Positions 48,054 to 58,226 of a DNA stretch of 64,000 nt are shown here, piece after piece. A program made the translations under genes and the position numbers. The DNA comes from Alcanivoracaceae bacterium (GTDB lineage: Bacteria > Pseudomonadota > Gammaproteobacteria > Xanthomonadales > Marinicellaceae). Position 1 is the stretch's first letter. Every line of letters starts with the position of its first letter. The notes under the pieces are model-generated. The model saw only the letters and a program-made list of their open reading frames with translations. It ran no database searches and was not told the DNA's origin. The stretch is taken from assembly GCA_016744455.1 (NCBI GenBank), contig JADGEI010000001.1:326504-390503 (forward strand), given 5' to 3'.

Positions 48054-50021
48054 ATGAAATACAATAACAACATCAATTATAAACTATCAATAATCAGCTT
48101 TATCAGCTTGCTTGTTATAGGTTGTGGAGCACCTAATGTAAAAACCGTTGAAAAAGGGCAGATTACTCCAGATCAACTTTATATCGTGGATTGTTTACTT
48201 CCACCACAAGTGCGACAACTTGGACAGAACTATACCTTTATGGCACCGAGAAAGCCTGCTCGTTTAAGTGCTAGAGATTGTTCTGTACGTGGTGGCGAAT
48301 ATGTTGCTTATGATAAAGCAAGTTTTTCCAGTGTTGCAAAAATGTGGCTTCCAGAGGCTGAAGGTGGAAATGCAAAAGCACAATCTTATTTAGGTGAATT
48401 GTATGAAAAAGGTTTAGGTGGTACACCAGACTATAAATCAGCAGCTAAGTGGTATCAGAAAGCAGTGGATCAAGGTTATACGCCTGCTATGTTAAATCTT
48501 GGAAATTTATATGAGCAAGGCTTAGGAGTAGTAAAAAACCCAAATAAAGCCATTAATCTCTATCGATTGGCATCGGGTGTACAAGATTCTAAATTAGAAA
48601 TAGTAACTGAACAAAATTTACGTGAACGCCGTGCAAAAGAACACCAGCGAATTAAACTGTTGAAAGAAGTTTCAACTCTTCGTAATCAGTTAACAGACAT
48701 GAAAAATGATTATGATTTAACAAAAAAATACGTAGAGCAGTCAAATGTTAAGCTGAAGGATTTACAAGCAAAACTTAAAAATAATACTGGCAACACGTCA
48801 ATTTTAGATAAAATTGCTGAGCTAAAAGGTGAAATTAATAAGAAAAACAATGAACTTGCCAAACAAAACAAGGTGATTAACACCTTGGTAACTAAAGTAA
48901 CTGAAGTAAATGAACAAAATGACATTGCTGAAATTAGCACAGGCTCAGGTATTAATATCCTAAACCCTGATGTGTTCTTGACTCGTGGTATAAATACCAT
49001 GGCAATGCCTGCAGATGCGGTTAAATTTAGATTTATGGCAGGAGTAGATGAGCCTGAAGGTGTAGTAGCACTAAAAGTCAACAATCAAGATTACACCAAA
49101 ACTATGACAGATGGAGGTATATTTGAAAGTACAATAAGCCTTAAAAATGGAGACACACCTGTTAATATTGTTGCGGTTAGAAAAAACGGAACAAGAAATA
49201 TAGAGCAGTTTGTCGCCATTAGGAATAAATTTGAAGCAGTAAAAGCCAGGAAATTTGATGAGCTATTTACACGGCGCTTTAGAGATGATTTAGGTGATTA
49301 CTATGCTTTAGTTATTGGGAATAATAATTACACGCATTTAGATAAATTATCTACAGCTGTACAAGATGCAACTACAATTGCTGATACTTTAAAAAATAAA
49401 TATGGCTACAAAGTTAAGTTATTAACAAATGCAAACTTATCAACCATGTTAACAGCACTCAGCGAGTACGAAAGTAAGCTTGGAAAATATGATAACCTTA
49501 TGGTCTACTATGCAGGTCATGGTTTAATTGATGAACAAAGTAAGGAGGGTTACTGGATACCTACTGATGCTTCATTGACAGATAAATCAACTTGGATTCC
49601 GAATAAAGAAATTAGTAATTTTATGGGGCAAATGAAAGCTAAACACGTTATGGTGGTAGCAGATTCTTGTTATTCAGGTACATTATCAGGCTCATCAATT
49701 TCACCACTCCCTGAAGATGTAGATAATGAAGATATACTCTTTACATCACGTGTAAAAGCCAGAACAGTTCTAACTTCTGGGGGCTTACAACCTATATTAG
49801 ATAGTGGTGGTAATGGACATTCAATATTTGCATCAGCATTCTTAGATACCTTAAATGAAAATGATGGTGTTATGGAAGGTTATAGGTTATATGAAGCCAT
49901 GAGTCAGCAGGTAAGCTTACGTTCAAGCCTTGCAGGATTAAAACAAATTCCTGAGTACAGTGCAATAAAACATGCAGGTCACGAAGGAAGCGAATATTAC
50001 TTTATGCCAAGTGCTTTGTAA
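48054..50021 (+). CDS. Lipoprotein with Sel1 repeats, coiled coil and caspase-like protease domain
   Basis: This 655-residue protein has a lipoprotein signal peptide with lipobox VIGC (Cys24). Two Sel1-type repeats follow (about 98-170: AKAQSYLGELYEKGLGG, PAMLNLGNLYEQGLGV), then a long coiled coil (about 190-290) and a beta-rich segment (about 300-390). The C-terminal caspase-type (peptidase C14/p20) domain spans about 410-640. The catalytic pair appears intact: His489 in YYAGHG and Cys539 in ADSCYSG. The family cleaves after basic or acidic residues depending on subgroup; the specificity here is unknown. It lies 86 bp after the autotransporter gene, with the same Shine-Dalgarno context. It would face the periplasm or cell surface. 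Confidence 0.9.
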   Translation: MKYNNNINYKLSIISFISLLVIGCGAPNVKTVEKGQITPDQLYIVDCLLPPQVRQLGQNYTFMAPRKPARLSARDCSVRGGEYVAYDKASFSSVAKMWLPEAEGGNAKAQSYLGELYEKGLGGTPDYKSAAKWYQKAVDQGYTPAMLNLGNLYEQGLGVVKNPNKAINLYRLASGVQDSKLEIVTEQNLRERRAKEHQRIKLLKEVSTLRNQLTDMKNDYDLTKKYVEQSNVKLKDLQAKLKNNTGNTSILDKIAELKGEINKKNNELAKQNKVINTLVTKVTEVNEQNDIAEISTGSGINILNPDVFLTRGINTMAMPADAVKFRFMAGVDEPEGVVALKVNNQDYTKTMTDGGIFESTISLKNGDTPVNIVAVRKNGTRNIEQFVAIRNKFEAVKARKFDELFTRRFRDDLGDYYALVIGNNNYTHLDKLSTAVQDATTIADTLKNKYGYKVKLLTNANLSTMLTALSEYESKLGKYDNLMVYYAGHGLIDEQSKEGYWIPTDASLTDKSTWIPNKEISNFMGQMKAKHVMVVADSCYSGTLSGSSISPLPEDVDNEDILFTSRVKARTVLTSGGLQPILDSGGNGHSIFASAFLDTLNENDGVMEGYRLYEAMSQQVSLRSSLAGLKQIPEYSAIKHAGHEGSEYYFMPSAL

Positions 50022-50040
50022 ACTATTCGAAAAATTAATT

Positions 50041-50070
50041 AAAAGGTTGGGCTCTCCAACCTTTTTTTTT
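50041..50070 (+). terminator. Strong intrinsic terminator after the caspase-lipoprotein gene
   Basis: A perfect 10-bp stem (arms 50041-50050 and 50056-50065) with a GCTCT loop runs into a 9-T tract (50062-50070). It closes the autotransporter-caspase unit. Confidence 0.95.
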
Positions 50071-50378
50071 GCTAAAATAAATGGGGTTCTCGTATTTTGA
50101 GGATAAAATCAATAACTTTAGAGGCATTTTTAAAACTTTGGGACAATGGAATAAAGAATGAAAAAATCACTAAATATGGTACAAAATGAGTCTATTAGCT
50201 TGCTATTTAAGCGTATCATCTATGATACATACACACATATGTTGGCTTACGTAAAAATTATTTCCGGAAGGTTTTTTGCGAATTATATAACGCAAAGTGT
50301 TTTTTTTAGTAACTTTATAACACCTTACATGAGTTGTACAAAGATTTCTTTTATAGATTTAACACAAGAAGAATACAC
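50071..50378. other. 308-bp gap before recC with a possible 74-codon leader frame
   Basis: An open frame of 74 codons (50158-50382) begins ATGAAAAAATC and ends in a TGA that overlaps the TTG start of recC (TTGA), like the murJ-ribF junction. The predicted peptide matches nothing I know and has no domain. It could be a coupled leader peptide or chance. No other gene or hairpin is seen. Confidence 0.35.
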
Positions 50379-53300
50379 TTGATTAATCTTTATACAGATA
50401 TTTCTTATAGCGGCCTTTACAAGGTTTTGTTAAAGCTTTTAAAACAACCTTCTGTTAATGTATTTGCTGAAAACTGGATAGTAGTTCCTAATCACTCAGC
50501 TAAACAATGGTTACAAAAGGCGATAGCTCAAGATATGGGTGTATGTGCGCAAACTAAATTTATTATGCCGCTAAGTTTTAACTGGGAAATTATTAAAAAC
50601 GTAGCCATTCAAGAATATGATATCAATATATTTACCAAAGACGTGTTACGTTGGCAAATATTAGATTTTTTAACTCAAGACAATAACTATCAATTTTTAA
50701 AGCAAGACTCTATTTTGAAAAATTTTCACTTGGCTGAAAAAATTGCTCAAACCTTATTAAAATATAACGATGAACATCCTGAAACTATTGCAAAATGGGA
50801 TGATTCCATTTATCAAGATGTGCAGCATCATAATCAATGGCAAGTCGAAATGTGGCAGCAATTGCAAGATAATTTACCAACAAAATCACCAGTCGAACTA
50901 TTGGAGTTGTTTGATGCAAAAATTGATTTCAAACAAAGCCCTGCAAATATTGTGCTTTTTGCCACTGAACAACTCAGTAGTTTACAAAAATCAACTATCT
51001 TAAAATTGTCAACTAATCTAGATATTCATTTGTTTTTAACTAATCCGTGCCCTGATGATTATTGGTTTGATTTGAAGCCTGCGGCAACTAAAGCGCGTAA
51101 CAAACTTTTTAATGTTGATGTGGCAGATATCATAGATGTTGGGAATCCTTTGTTATCTAGTCTTGGTTACAATAAAATGGCGTTGTTTGATGCATTCCTA
51201 CAAGAAGATGTTGATTTAATTGGGTTAAAAAACCAGTGTGTTGGTAACAACTTACTATCAAGTGTTAAACAAGACATTTATTACTTACTAGAAAACCCTG
51301 ATAAATGTGAAACTGATAATAGCGTAAAAATACACAGTTGTCATAATCGTAAACGTGAAATCGAGGTGATAAAAGACGAAATACTCAGTAGTCTAGATGA
51401 CGATACAACTCTTAATCCTGAAGATATTATCGTAGTATCAACGGATATTAACGATTATGTACAGAACATTAAGGAAGTTTTTACTTATGAAAATAGTCAA
51501 TATTTACCCTTTCATATCGATCGTGTACAATTAGCTGATAACCACTACATAACAGCTTTGATGCAATTGTTGGATAGCTTTAATCAAGAAATGACGGCGT
51601 CAATTATTTATCAAATATTATGTCAAAAATCTATTCTACAAAATTTCCACATTAATGAAAATGATCTACCACGTATAAAGAACTGGATATTGAATTCAAA
51701 TATTCGAAACTTTTATTCAAAACAACAAAAGTTACAATTAGGCTATGAAGCGAGGGTGGGTAACACTTGGCAATTTGGGAAAAGCCGTTGGCTTGCAGGC
51801 TATTTAGCTGGTGAAGTAGATGATAATGAATACCTCTCAACTTATGGTGATATTTCAGGACAGGAAGGTTTGTTTTCTCAGTGTTTTGAGTTTTTAGATT
51901 TGTGGTATAACTACTATTGTATGGCACAAGAGATGAAAACACCAGAAAAGTGGTTTGAATTTATTAGTAGGACATGTCAAAACTTTTTATATAATGACTT
52001 AACAGATGACTATGAAAAAAGAATTCTTGATCAATTGGAAAATAAGTTTATAAAGCAAACACTAAATAACCAACATGAGATTCCATTGGTGGTTGTCAAT
52101 AGTATTGTAGAAACAGTAATAACTGAAAACAATTATCGCAGTGAAGGGCAAATTGGTATTCGTTTTCAGTCATGGGAAAATGCATTTATTGTTGATGCTA
52201 AGCTATTGATAATATTGGGGTTGAATGATGGAGAGTTTCCCAAAAATCAAATAAAAAATGATCTAGATATCTTCTATAAAAAACCTGCGAGATTAAATAA
52301 GTCAACGCGACAACGTGACAAAAATTTGATGTTAACTGCTTTAACTGAAAACACAGAAAAACTAATCATGACTTATGTGGGATTTGATGCCAAGAGCAAT
52401 GAATCACAACCGCCATCGGTAATCTTGGCTGAATTAATCGGCTATTTAAAACAAAAAACGAATGGGGGATTTACCATTCAAGAACACAAGATGCATGGTT
52501 ATAATAAAGTTTATTTTAATTCAGAATTTAACAGTTATAACTTAAAAAACTACCAATTAGCCATGAATTTTTATAATCAAAAGCAAGCAAAAACTGAACA
52601 AAATATCACACTCAATAAACAAGTAGAAAGTCAATTAAGTATAAATAATTTAATGAAATTCTTTGTTGACCCATTAAACTATTTTTTAAAAAATCATGCA
52701 GAAATTAACCATCCTATTTATGAAGAGGTATTGCAAGACACTGAAACCTATAATCCAACCGGCCTAGAATCATGGAAGTTAAAACACGAAGTCTTTTGTC
52801 GTGGTAAAGAAACCGCAATAAAAACTGGATTAATCAGTGATAATAACTATGGAAAAACAATCCTGGATAAGTATGATAATTCATTAGGTACACTCCACCA
52901 AATTGCAGATGATATAAAATTGAATAATCACATGATTGAATTAACGTTGGACGAATACAAAATATTTGGTAATATAGAACTTGATAAAAAACAGAGGCTT
53001 ACCACAATATACCCAAGTAAAGCCTCAGCAAAAACCATCTGTAGTCATTGGATTAAACACCTTTGTTATCAGTCAAATCAACCTAGTTTTATCCATTTTG
53101 AAGATAAGTCTTTTCAGATTAAACCATTTGAAAATAATACAGAATTGTTAAAGCAAATTATGCATAAATGGCAAAACTCATTTAATCAACCTTGGTTGTT
53201 TTGCCCAAACAAAATTATTAATACTAAAGTGAAAAACATCGGTATTCTGACAAGAAAAGCATACCTTCTTAGTTTTACTCAAAGTAACATCAATTTCCCA

Positions 53301-53405
53301 AGTGATGGACAAGTTTATTTTGCTAGCCAAGTAGAACACTATAATGAAGAAAGTGACATTGAAAATTTCATACAACCCTTACTAGAAGTTATTGAACTCG
53401 TATAA
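50379..53405 (+). CDS. recC: RecC, exodeoxyribonuclease V gamma subunit
   Basis: This is a 1008-residue RecC (E. coli 1122), the Chi-recognition subunit of the RecBCD helicase-nuclease. The UvrD-like N-terminal region begins INLYTDISYSG and has VPNHSAKQWLQKAIAQDMGVCAQTKF, the usual RecC entry motif. Middle helicase-like segments (GQIGIRFQSWENAF, LIILGLNDGEFPK) and the C-terminal nuclease-like fold follow. No ATG is available near the conserved start. TTG at 50379 with AGAAG upstream is the best choice and TTG at 50334 is an alternative. The partner genes recB and recD are not adjacent, which is unusual. Confidence 0.88.
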   Translation: MINLYTDISYSGLYKVLLKLLKQPSVNVFAENWIVVPNHSAKQWLQKAIAQDMGVCAQTKFIMPLSFNWEIIKNVAIQEYDINIFTKDVLRWQILDFLTQDNNYQFLKQDSILKNFHLAEKIAQTLLKYNDEHPETIAKWDDSIYQDVQHHNQWQVEMWQQLQDNLPTKSPVELLELFDAKIDFKQSPANIVLFATEQLSSLQKSTILKLSTNLDIHLFLTNPCPDDYWFDLKPAATKARNKLFNVDVADIIDVGNPLLSSLGYNKMALFDAFLQEDVDLIGLKNQCVGNNLLSSVKQDIYYLLENPDKCETDNSVKIHSCHNRKREIEVIKDEILSSLDDDTTLNPEDIIVVSTDINDYVQNIKEVFTYENSQYLPFHIDRVQLADNHYITALMQLLDSFNQEMTASIIYQILCQKSILQNFHINENDLPRIKNWILNSNIRNFYSKQQKLQLGYEARVGNTWQFGKSRWLAGYLAGEVDDNEYLSTYGDISGQEGLFSQCFEFLDLWYNYYCMAQEMKTPEKWFEFISRTCQNFLYNDLTDDYEKRILDQLENKFIKQTLNNQHEIPLVVVNSIVETVITENNYRSEGQIGIRFQSWENAFIVDAKLLIILGLNDGEFPKNQIKNDLDIFYKKPARLNKSTRQRDKNLMLTALTENTEKLIMTYVGFDAKSNESQPPSVILAELIGYLKQKTNGGFTIQEHKMHGYNKVYFNSEFNSYNLKNYQLAMNFYNQKQAKTEQNITLNKQVESQLSINNLMKFFVDPLNYFLKNHAEINHPIYEEVLQDTETYNPTGLESWKLKHEVFCRGKETAIKTGLISDNNYGKTILDKYDNSLGTLHQIADDIKLNNHMIELTLDEYKIFGNIELDKKQRLTTIYPSKASAKTICSHWIKHLCYQSNQPSFIHFEDKSFQIKPFENNTELLKQIMHKWQNSFNQPWLFCPNKIINTKVKNIGILTRKAYLLSFTQSNINFPSDGQVYFASQVEHYNEESDIENFIQPLLEVIELV

Positions 53406-53495
53406 CTTATTTGCCAAATAAAATAGGTTTTTAGGTTAATGTTATCAATGCATATGCCTTCATGATTTCTTACAAAAAGTACAATGAATATATTT

Positions 53496-56400
53496 TTATA
53501 AATTGGGTGCTAATATCTTTCTAGCTTTCTCTATCTCAATACCTTTTCTATTGGCATACTCTTGTAATTGGTCCTCTCCTATTTTACCCAAAACAAAATA
53601 CTGAGATTGTGGGTGTGAGTAGTAGAACCCACTGACTGAACTGGCAGGATTCATGGCGTAACCTTCTGTTAACTCAATGCCTATGGCGTTTTTTACATCC
53701 AGTAATTTAAACAATAATTCTTTTTGGGTGTGATCTGGACAAGCAGGGTAACCCGGAGCTGGGCGAATACCTTGGTATTTTTCGCCGATTAATGATTCAT
53801 TGTCAAAAGATTCATTTTTAGCATAAGACCAATAGTCTGTGCGGATTAGTTGATGCAGATGCTCAGCAAAGGCTTCGGCCAACCTATCAGCAAGAGCTTT
53901 AAGTAAAATGGATGAATAATCATCGTGCTTGTCTTCAAACTCCTTGATTTTAGTTTCTATACCAATACCAGTTGTAACAGCAAATGCTCCAATATGATCA
54001 ATTAAACCAGTTTCTTTAGGTGCAATAAAATCTGATAAGCATAAATTATTGCCCGCTTTTTGTTTTTGTTGACGAAGATTATGAAGTGAGAAAATGTTAT
54101 TTTCATGAGTGATTTCTATGTCATCATTATTAGATTGTGCAGGGAAAATACCAAAAACGGCTTTTGCGGTTAACCATTTTTCACTAATGATTTTACACAA
54201 CATTTTTTTCGCGTCATTATAGAGGTCCGATGCACTTTCACCGACGATCTTGTCGTTTAAGATTTCAGGGTATTTGCCGTGCAATTCCCAAGTCTGAAAA
54301 AATGGCGTCCAATCGATAACTTTAGTTAATCTATCTAGTGGATAATCTTGAAAAATATTAATGCCTGTAAATTTAGTTGCTACAGGTGGAAACCTGTCCC
54401 AATCAATTTGGTATTTATCAGCGCGCGCAGCTGTAATGGCTAATGTGGTTTTTTTACTTGGTCTTTTTAGTCTACGTTCACGAATTTCTGCATATTCACC
54501 CTTGATTTTATCAATAAATGGTTTTTTTAACTCTTTTGAGCCGATTAGGTGTTGTGCTACGCCCACTGCACGAGAAGCATCTTTAACCCAAATTGTATCA
54601 CCACTGTAATTTGGTTCTATTTTTAGAGCTGTGTGTGTACGTGATGTTGTGGCGCCACCAATAAGTAATGGTAAAGTCATTTGACGAGATTGCATTTCAG
54701 TTGCTACATCGCACATTTCGTCCAATGAAGGTGTGATTAATCCACTTAAACCTATGATATCTGCATTGTGTTCAATTGCTTCATCCAATATTTTATTGGC
54801 AGGAACCATAACGCCAAGGTCAACAATATTGTAGTTATTACAACCCAAAACTACACCAACGATATTTTTACCAATATCGTGTACATCGCCTTTAACTGTG
54901 GCCATGATAATAGTTCCATTATGTTGTTGGTTACCTTTTTGTGCTTCTATCAGAGGTAATAGCCATGCCACTGCTTTTTTCATGACGCGTGCAGACTTAA
55001 CCACCTGTGGTAAAAACATTTTACCATCACCGAATAAATCACCAACGCTATTCATACCATCCATTAAAGGCCCTTCAATGACAGCTAAAGGGTCTTTCAA
55101 AAGTTGGTATGCATCTTTGGTATCTTGGTCTATGTATTCAGTGATACCTTGAACTAATGCATAGGATAGCCTCTTATTAACTGGTAATTCACGCCACTTT
55201 TTATCTGCCTGTTTTTGTTTTTTACCTTGAATTCCGGAAGCAATATCCATCAGCCTATCTGTTGCATCATCTCTTCTGTTAAATAATAAATCCTCTATGC
55301 GGCGACGGACTTCTATGTCAATGTCATCGTAGACAGTGAGTAATCCAGGATTAACAATTCCCATGTCCATTCCTGCTTTGATAGCATGGTAGAGAAAAAC
55401 AGAATGTATGGCTTCTCGAAGCGGATTGTTGCCACGGAATGAAAATGAGATATTTGAAACGCCACCTGAAACATGACATAAAGGCATTTCTTGTTTTATT
55501 ACACGAGTAGCTTCAATAAAATCCCTACCATAATTATTGTGTTCAGCCAAACCCGTGCCAATAGCAAAAATATTAGGGTCAAATATTATATCTTCAGGTA
55601 AAAATCCGACCGTATTGACTAGTATATTATAACTTCGACGGCATATTTCAATTTTACGCTCTTTGGTATCTGCTTGTCCAGTTTCATCGAAGGCCATGAC
55701 GATAACTGCTGCTCCGTATTTTTGTATAGTATGTGCTTGCTTAATAAAATTATCTTCACCCTCTTTAAGAGAGATAGAATTAACCACACCTTTTCCTTGA
55801 ATGTGGCGTAAACCTGCTTCCAGCACTTTCCATTTTGATGAATCTATCATTATTGGAACTTTGGCTATATCAGGTTCTGTAGCAATGATATTAAGGAATT
55901 TAATCATGACTTCTTTGGACTCTATTAAGCCTTCATCCATGTTAATATCAATAATTTGTGCGCCGTTTTCCACTTGTTCTAAGGCTACTTGAACAGCTTC
56001 CTCGTAACTGCCTTGTTTAATTAATCGTTTGAATTTTAATGAGCCAGTTACATTGGTCCGCTCACCTATATTGATAAAATTGCTGTCTTTAGTCAGATTA
56101 AAAGCTTCTAACCCTGCCAAACGAGTTATGGAGTTGATAATTGGTAATTTTCTAGGAACTTTGCCATGCATACTTTGGTTAATAACCTTAATGTGTTTTG
56201 GTGTAGTGCCGCAACAACCTCCAACTATATTAATTTGACCAGCCTCAGCCCATTGTTCCAAAATTTTCGCCATTTCTTCGGGTGTTTCATCATACTCACC
56301 TAATTCATTAGGTAACCCAGCATTTGGGTGTACAGAAACAAAACATTCACTTAGTTGAGAAAGTTCCTGGACATACGGACGTAATTCGTCAGCACCTAAA

Positions 56401-57134
56401 GCACAATTTAAACCTATGGAAAGTGGCTTTATGTGTCGAACGGAATTATAAAATGCTTCATTAGTTTGACCTGATAGAGTGCGACCTGAAGCATCAACAA
56501 TGGTTCCAGATATCATTATTGCGACATCTTCATTCCTTTCTTCTAAGACTTCTGATAGTGCATACAATGCTGCTTTACAATTGAGTGTATCAAAAATAGT
56601 TTCTACCATTAACAAATCTGCACCGCCATCGAGTAGGGCGTTGGCACATTCAATATAGTTATTAACTAATTCTTGGAAACTAACATTACGGAATCCTGGA
56701 TTATTTATATCTGGAGAAATTGATGCAGTACGGTTAGTTGGGCCAAGTACACCAACAACAAAACGTGGTTTGTCTTTGCTAGAAAATTCTAGGCACGCTT
56801 CTTTTGCTAATCTTGCAGATTCAAAATTAATTTTATAATTCATCTGCTCCATGCCATAGTCAGCTTGAGCAATTTGTGTGGCATTAAAGGTATTTGTTTC
56901 GATGAGATCAGAACCCGCCGCTAAGTTTTTTCGATGAATATCTAAAATAGCTTGTGGTTGGGTTAATGATAATAGATCGTTATCACCTTTGAGAGGCATT
57001 TCGTGATTTTGGAATAAATCACCACGAAAGTCAGCTTCGGAAAATTTGTATGCTTGAATCATGGTGCCCATAGCCGAATCTAACAATATTATTCTTCCTT
57101 TCAATAACTGAATTAATCTTTGTTTCGTATTCAT
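53496..57134 (-). CDS. metH: Cobalamin-dependent methionine synthase
   Basis: This 1212-residue enzyme (E. coli 1227) methylates homocysteine using methyl-B12. The modules in order are the homocysteine domain (about 1-330, zinc ligands in GLNCALG and GGCCGTTP), the pterin domain (about 345-620) and the cobalamin domain (about 640-890). The last has the DxHxxG motif [11 protein letters not shown] holding the lower axial histidine. The SAM-binding reactivation domain (about 900-1212) includes [15 protein letters not shown]. It is all present and intact. It is coupled by an ATGA overlap to the ArsR-methyltransferase regulator upstream. No cobalamin or SAM riboswitch was seen. Confidence 0.98.
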   Translation of the reverse strand: MNTKQRLIQLLKGRIILLDSAMGTMIQAYKFSEADFRGDLFQNHEMPLKGDNDLLSLTQPQAILDIHRKNLAAGSDLIETNTFNATQIAQADYGMEQMNYKINFESARLAKEACLEFSSKDKPRFVVGVLGPTNRTASISPDINNPGFRNVSFQELVNNYIECANALLDGGADLLMVETIFDTLNCKAALYALSEVLEERNEDVAIMISGTIVDASGRTLSGQTNEAFYNSVRHIKPLSIGLNCALGADELRPYVQELSQLSECFVSVHPNAGLPNELGEYDETPEEMAKILEQWAEAGQINIVGGCCGTTPKHIKVINQSMHGKVPRKLPIINSITRLAGLEAFNLTKDSNFINIGERTNVTGSLKFKRLIKQGSYEEAVQVALEQVENGAQIIDINMDEGLIESKEVMIKFLNIIATEPDIAKVPIMIDSSKWKVLEAGLRHIQGKGVVNSISLKEGEDNFIKQAHTIQKYGAAVIVMAFDETGQADTKERKIEICRRSYNILVNTVGFLPEDIIFDPNIFAIGTGLAEHNNYGRDFIEATRVIKQEMPLCHVSGGVSNISFSFRGNNPLREAIHSVFLYHAIKAGMDMGIVNPGLLTVYDDIDIEVRRRIEDLLFNRRDDATDRLMDIASGIQGKKQKQADKKWRELPVNKRLSYALVQGITEYIDQDTKDAYQLLKDPLAVIEGPLMDGMNSVGDLFGDGKMFLPQVVKSARVMKKAVAWLLPLIEAQKGNQQHNGTIIMATVKGDVHDIGKNIVGVVLGCNNYNIVDLGVMVPANKILDEAIEHNADIIGLSGLITPSLDEMCDVATEMQSRQMTLPLLIGGATTSRTHTALKIEPNYSGDTIWVKDASRAVGVAQHLIGSKELKKPFIDKIKGEYAEIRERRLKRPSKKTTLAITAARADKYQIDWDRFPPVATKFTGINIFQDYPLDRLTKVIDWTPFFQTWELHGKYPEILNDKIVGESASDLYNDAKKMLCKIISEKWLTAKAVFGIFPAQSNNDDIEITHENNIFSLHNLRQQKQKAGNNLCLSDFIAPKETGLIDHIGAFAVTTGIGIETKIKEFEDKHDDYSSILLKALADRLAEAFAEHLHQLIRTDYWSYAKNESFDNESLIGEKYQGIRPAPGYPACPDHTQKELLFKLLDVKNAIGIELTEGYAMNPASSVSGFYYSHPQSQYFVLGKIGEDQLQEYANRKGIEIEKARKILAPNL

Positions 57135-58051
57135 TTCTTAATCGCTTCTAATGTAATTACCTCAAAATGGGGCTTTCTACTTTCTTTTGATGTGACTCTA
57201 ACTTGAATTTTTTCTAAATCCGAGTTTTTAGCGAATAGCATTAGTTGATTTGCTGAAAAACCATGGTTGACATGCCCGAAATCTTTTATGATTTCAGAAT
57301 GGGAATGTTTATTAAGGGTTGAAATTAATAATTTTCCCCCAGTCTTTAAGCAATTACTTGCTTGTTGAATAGCGATTTCTGCTTGATCGGAATAGGTTAA
57401 AACATGCAATAAAAATACGGTATCAAATTTTTTAGATAAGTTTAATTGGTGCATATCAGAAACGACATAATTGATGTTGTTGGCATGAGATAATCGTTTT
57501 TTTGCTGCGTTAATCACTGTTTCGCTACTATCAATACATGTGTAGGTGTTTGCTCTTTGGTGTAATAATTCTGCCAAAACGCCATCTCCTGAACCAATGT
57601 CTAAAACATCTCCTAGTTCAAGAAGGTAACTTAAAGCTCTAGTTGTTGCCTCCCAACTACGCCCTGGAGAATATTGGCGTTCCATGTCACCCGCAACAGA
57701 ATCAACCCAGTTTTTGTTCTTAGCTCGTTCAGATAAAATATGTTTTAAACGAGTGCGGTCTTGTATTGCAATGGAATCTTGTTTACCTGCCAAAGTTAAT
57801 GTATTCCAAATACTTGTGTAGTTTTGTGTCAAAAAAGAGAGGTTTAACCGATAATAAGTTGAAACACCATCTTTTCTTCCAATTACAAAACGGCTTTCTT
57901 TCAACTTTGATAAGTGAGTTGATACACGAGGTTGTGCAAGTTGCATGGTATGTGATAATTCTGCAACGGTTAACTCGTTGTCTTGCAACAACAAAAGTAG
58001 GCGTAATCGTGTTTCATCAGACAATAATTTAAACACTTGAACTATATTCAT
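57131..58051 (-). CDS. ArsR-family regulator fused to a SAM-methyltransferase-like domain (SahR-like)
   Basis: This 306-residue protein has an N-terminal ArsR winged helix (about 1-90; [23 protein letters not shown]) and a C-terminal Rossmann methyltransferase-like domain (about 125-306; [24 protein letters not shown]). ArsR-methyltransferase proteins next to metH have been described as SahR, which senses S-adenosylhomocysteine and controls the SAM cycle. The gene overlaps metH by 4 bp as its operon partner, which fits. No metal-binding CxC of classic ArsR is visible. Whether the C-terminal domain senses SAH or still methylates is not decidable here. Confidence 0.88.
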   Translation of the reverse strand: MNIVQVFKLLSDETRLRLLLLLQDNELTVAELSHTMQLAQPRVSTHLSKLKESRFVIGRKDGVSTYYRLNLSFLTQNYTSIWNTLTLAGKQDSIAIQDRTRLKHILSERAKNKNWVDSVAGDMERQYSPGRSWEATTRALSYLLELGDVLDIGSGDGVLAELLHQRANTYTCIDSSETVINAAKKRLSHANNINYVVSDMHQLNLSKKFDTVFLLHVLTYSDQAEIAIQQASNCLKTGGKLLISTLNKHSHSEIIKDFGHVNHGFSANQLMLFAKNSDLEKIQVRVTSKESRKPHFEVITLEAIKK

Positions 58052-58055
58052 CTTT

Positions 58056-58082
58056 ATATCTTGATTTAGAGATGGTTGATAT
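58056..58082 (-). promoter_or_regulatory. Possible operator upstream of the SahR-like gene
   Basis: ATATC (58056-58060) and GATAT (58078-58082) form an inverted pair separated by 17 bases, starting five bases upstream of the ATG. It is a weak candidate for autoregulation, given the AT-rich context. Confidence 0.25.
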
Positions 58083-58169
58083 TGTAACTTAGATACTTAT
58101 CAGGTCAAGTGATTGTGAGATAAATAGAGTGATATTAATATTATCGAGATTTTTATAATAAGTCTTATA

Positions 58170-58209
58170 GGTATCTCTATTATTATGCCGCAGGGTTAAT
58201 AGAGATGCC
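58170..58209. repeat. Structured dispersed repeat, copy B
   Basis: A 13-bp stem (58170-58182 with 58197-58209, one G-T wobble) closes a 14-base loop TTATGCCGCAGGGT. The sequence ATTATTATGCCGCAGGGT, continued by TAATAG, matches copy A at 25711-25734 at 22 of 24 positions. The stem sequences outside the core differ but both pair. It lies just past the pyrC stop and lacks a U-tract, so it is not a typical terminator. Confidence 0.7.
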
Positions 58210-58226
58210 TTTAAGTGTTATAAATT

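Noticed and set aside
53408-53422. TTATTTG/CAAATAA inverted repeat as recC-metH terminator
   Set aside because: Arms are separated by one base, cannot form a stable loop, and no U-tract follows.
58052-58226. Cobalamin or SAM riboswitch controlling metH
   Set aside because: No conserved B12-box or SAM-box elements were recognised; the region is short and holds the dispersed repeat.
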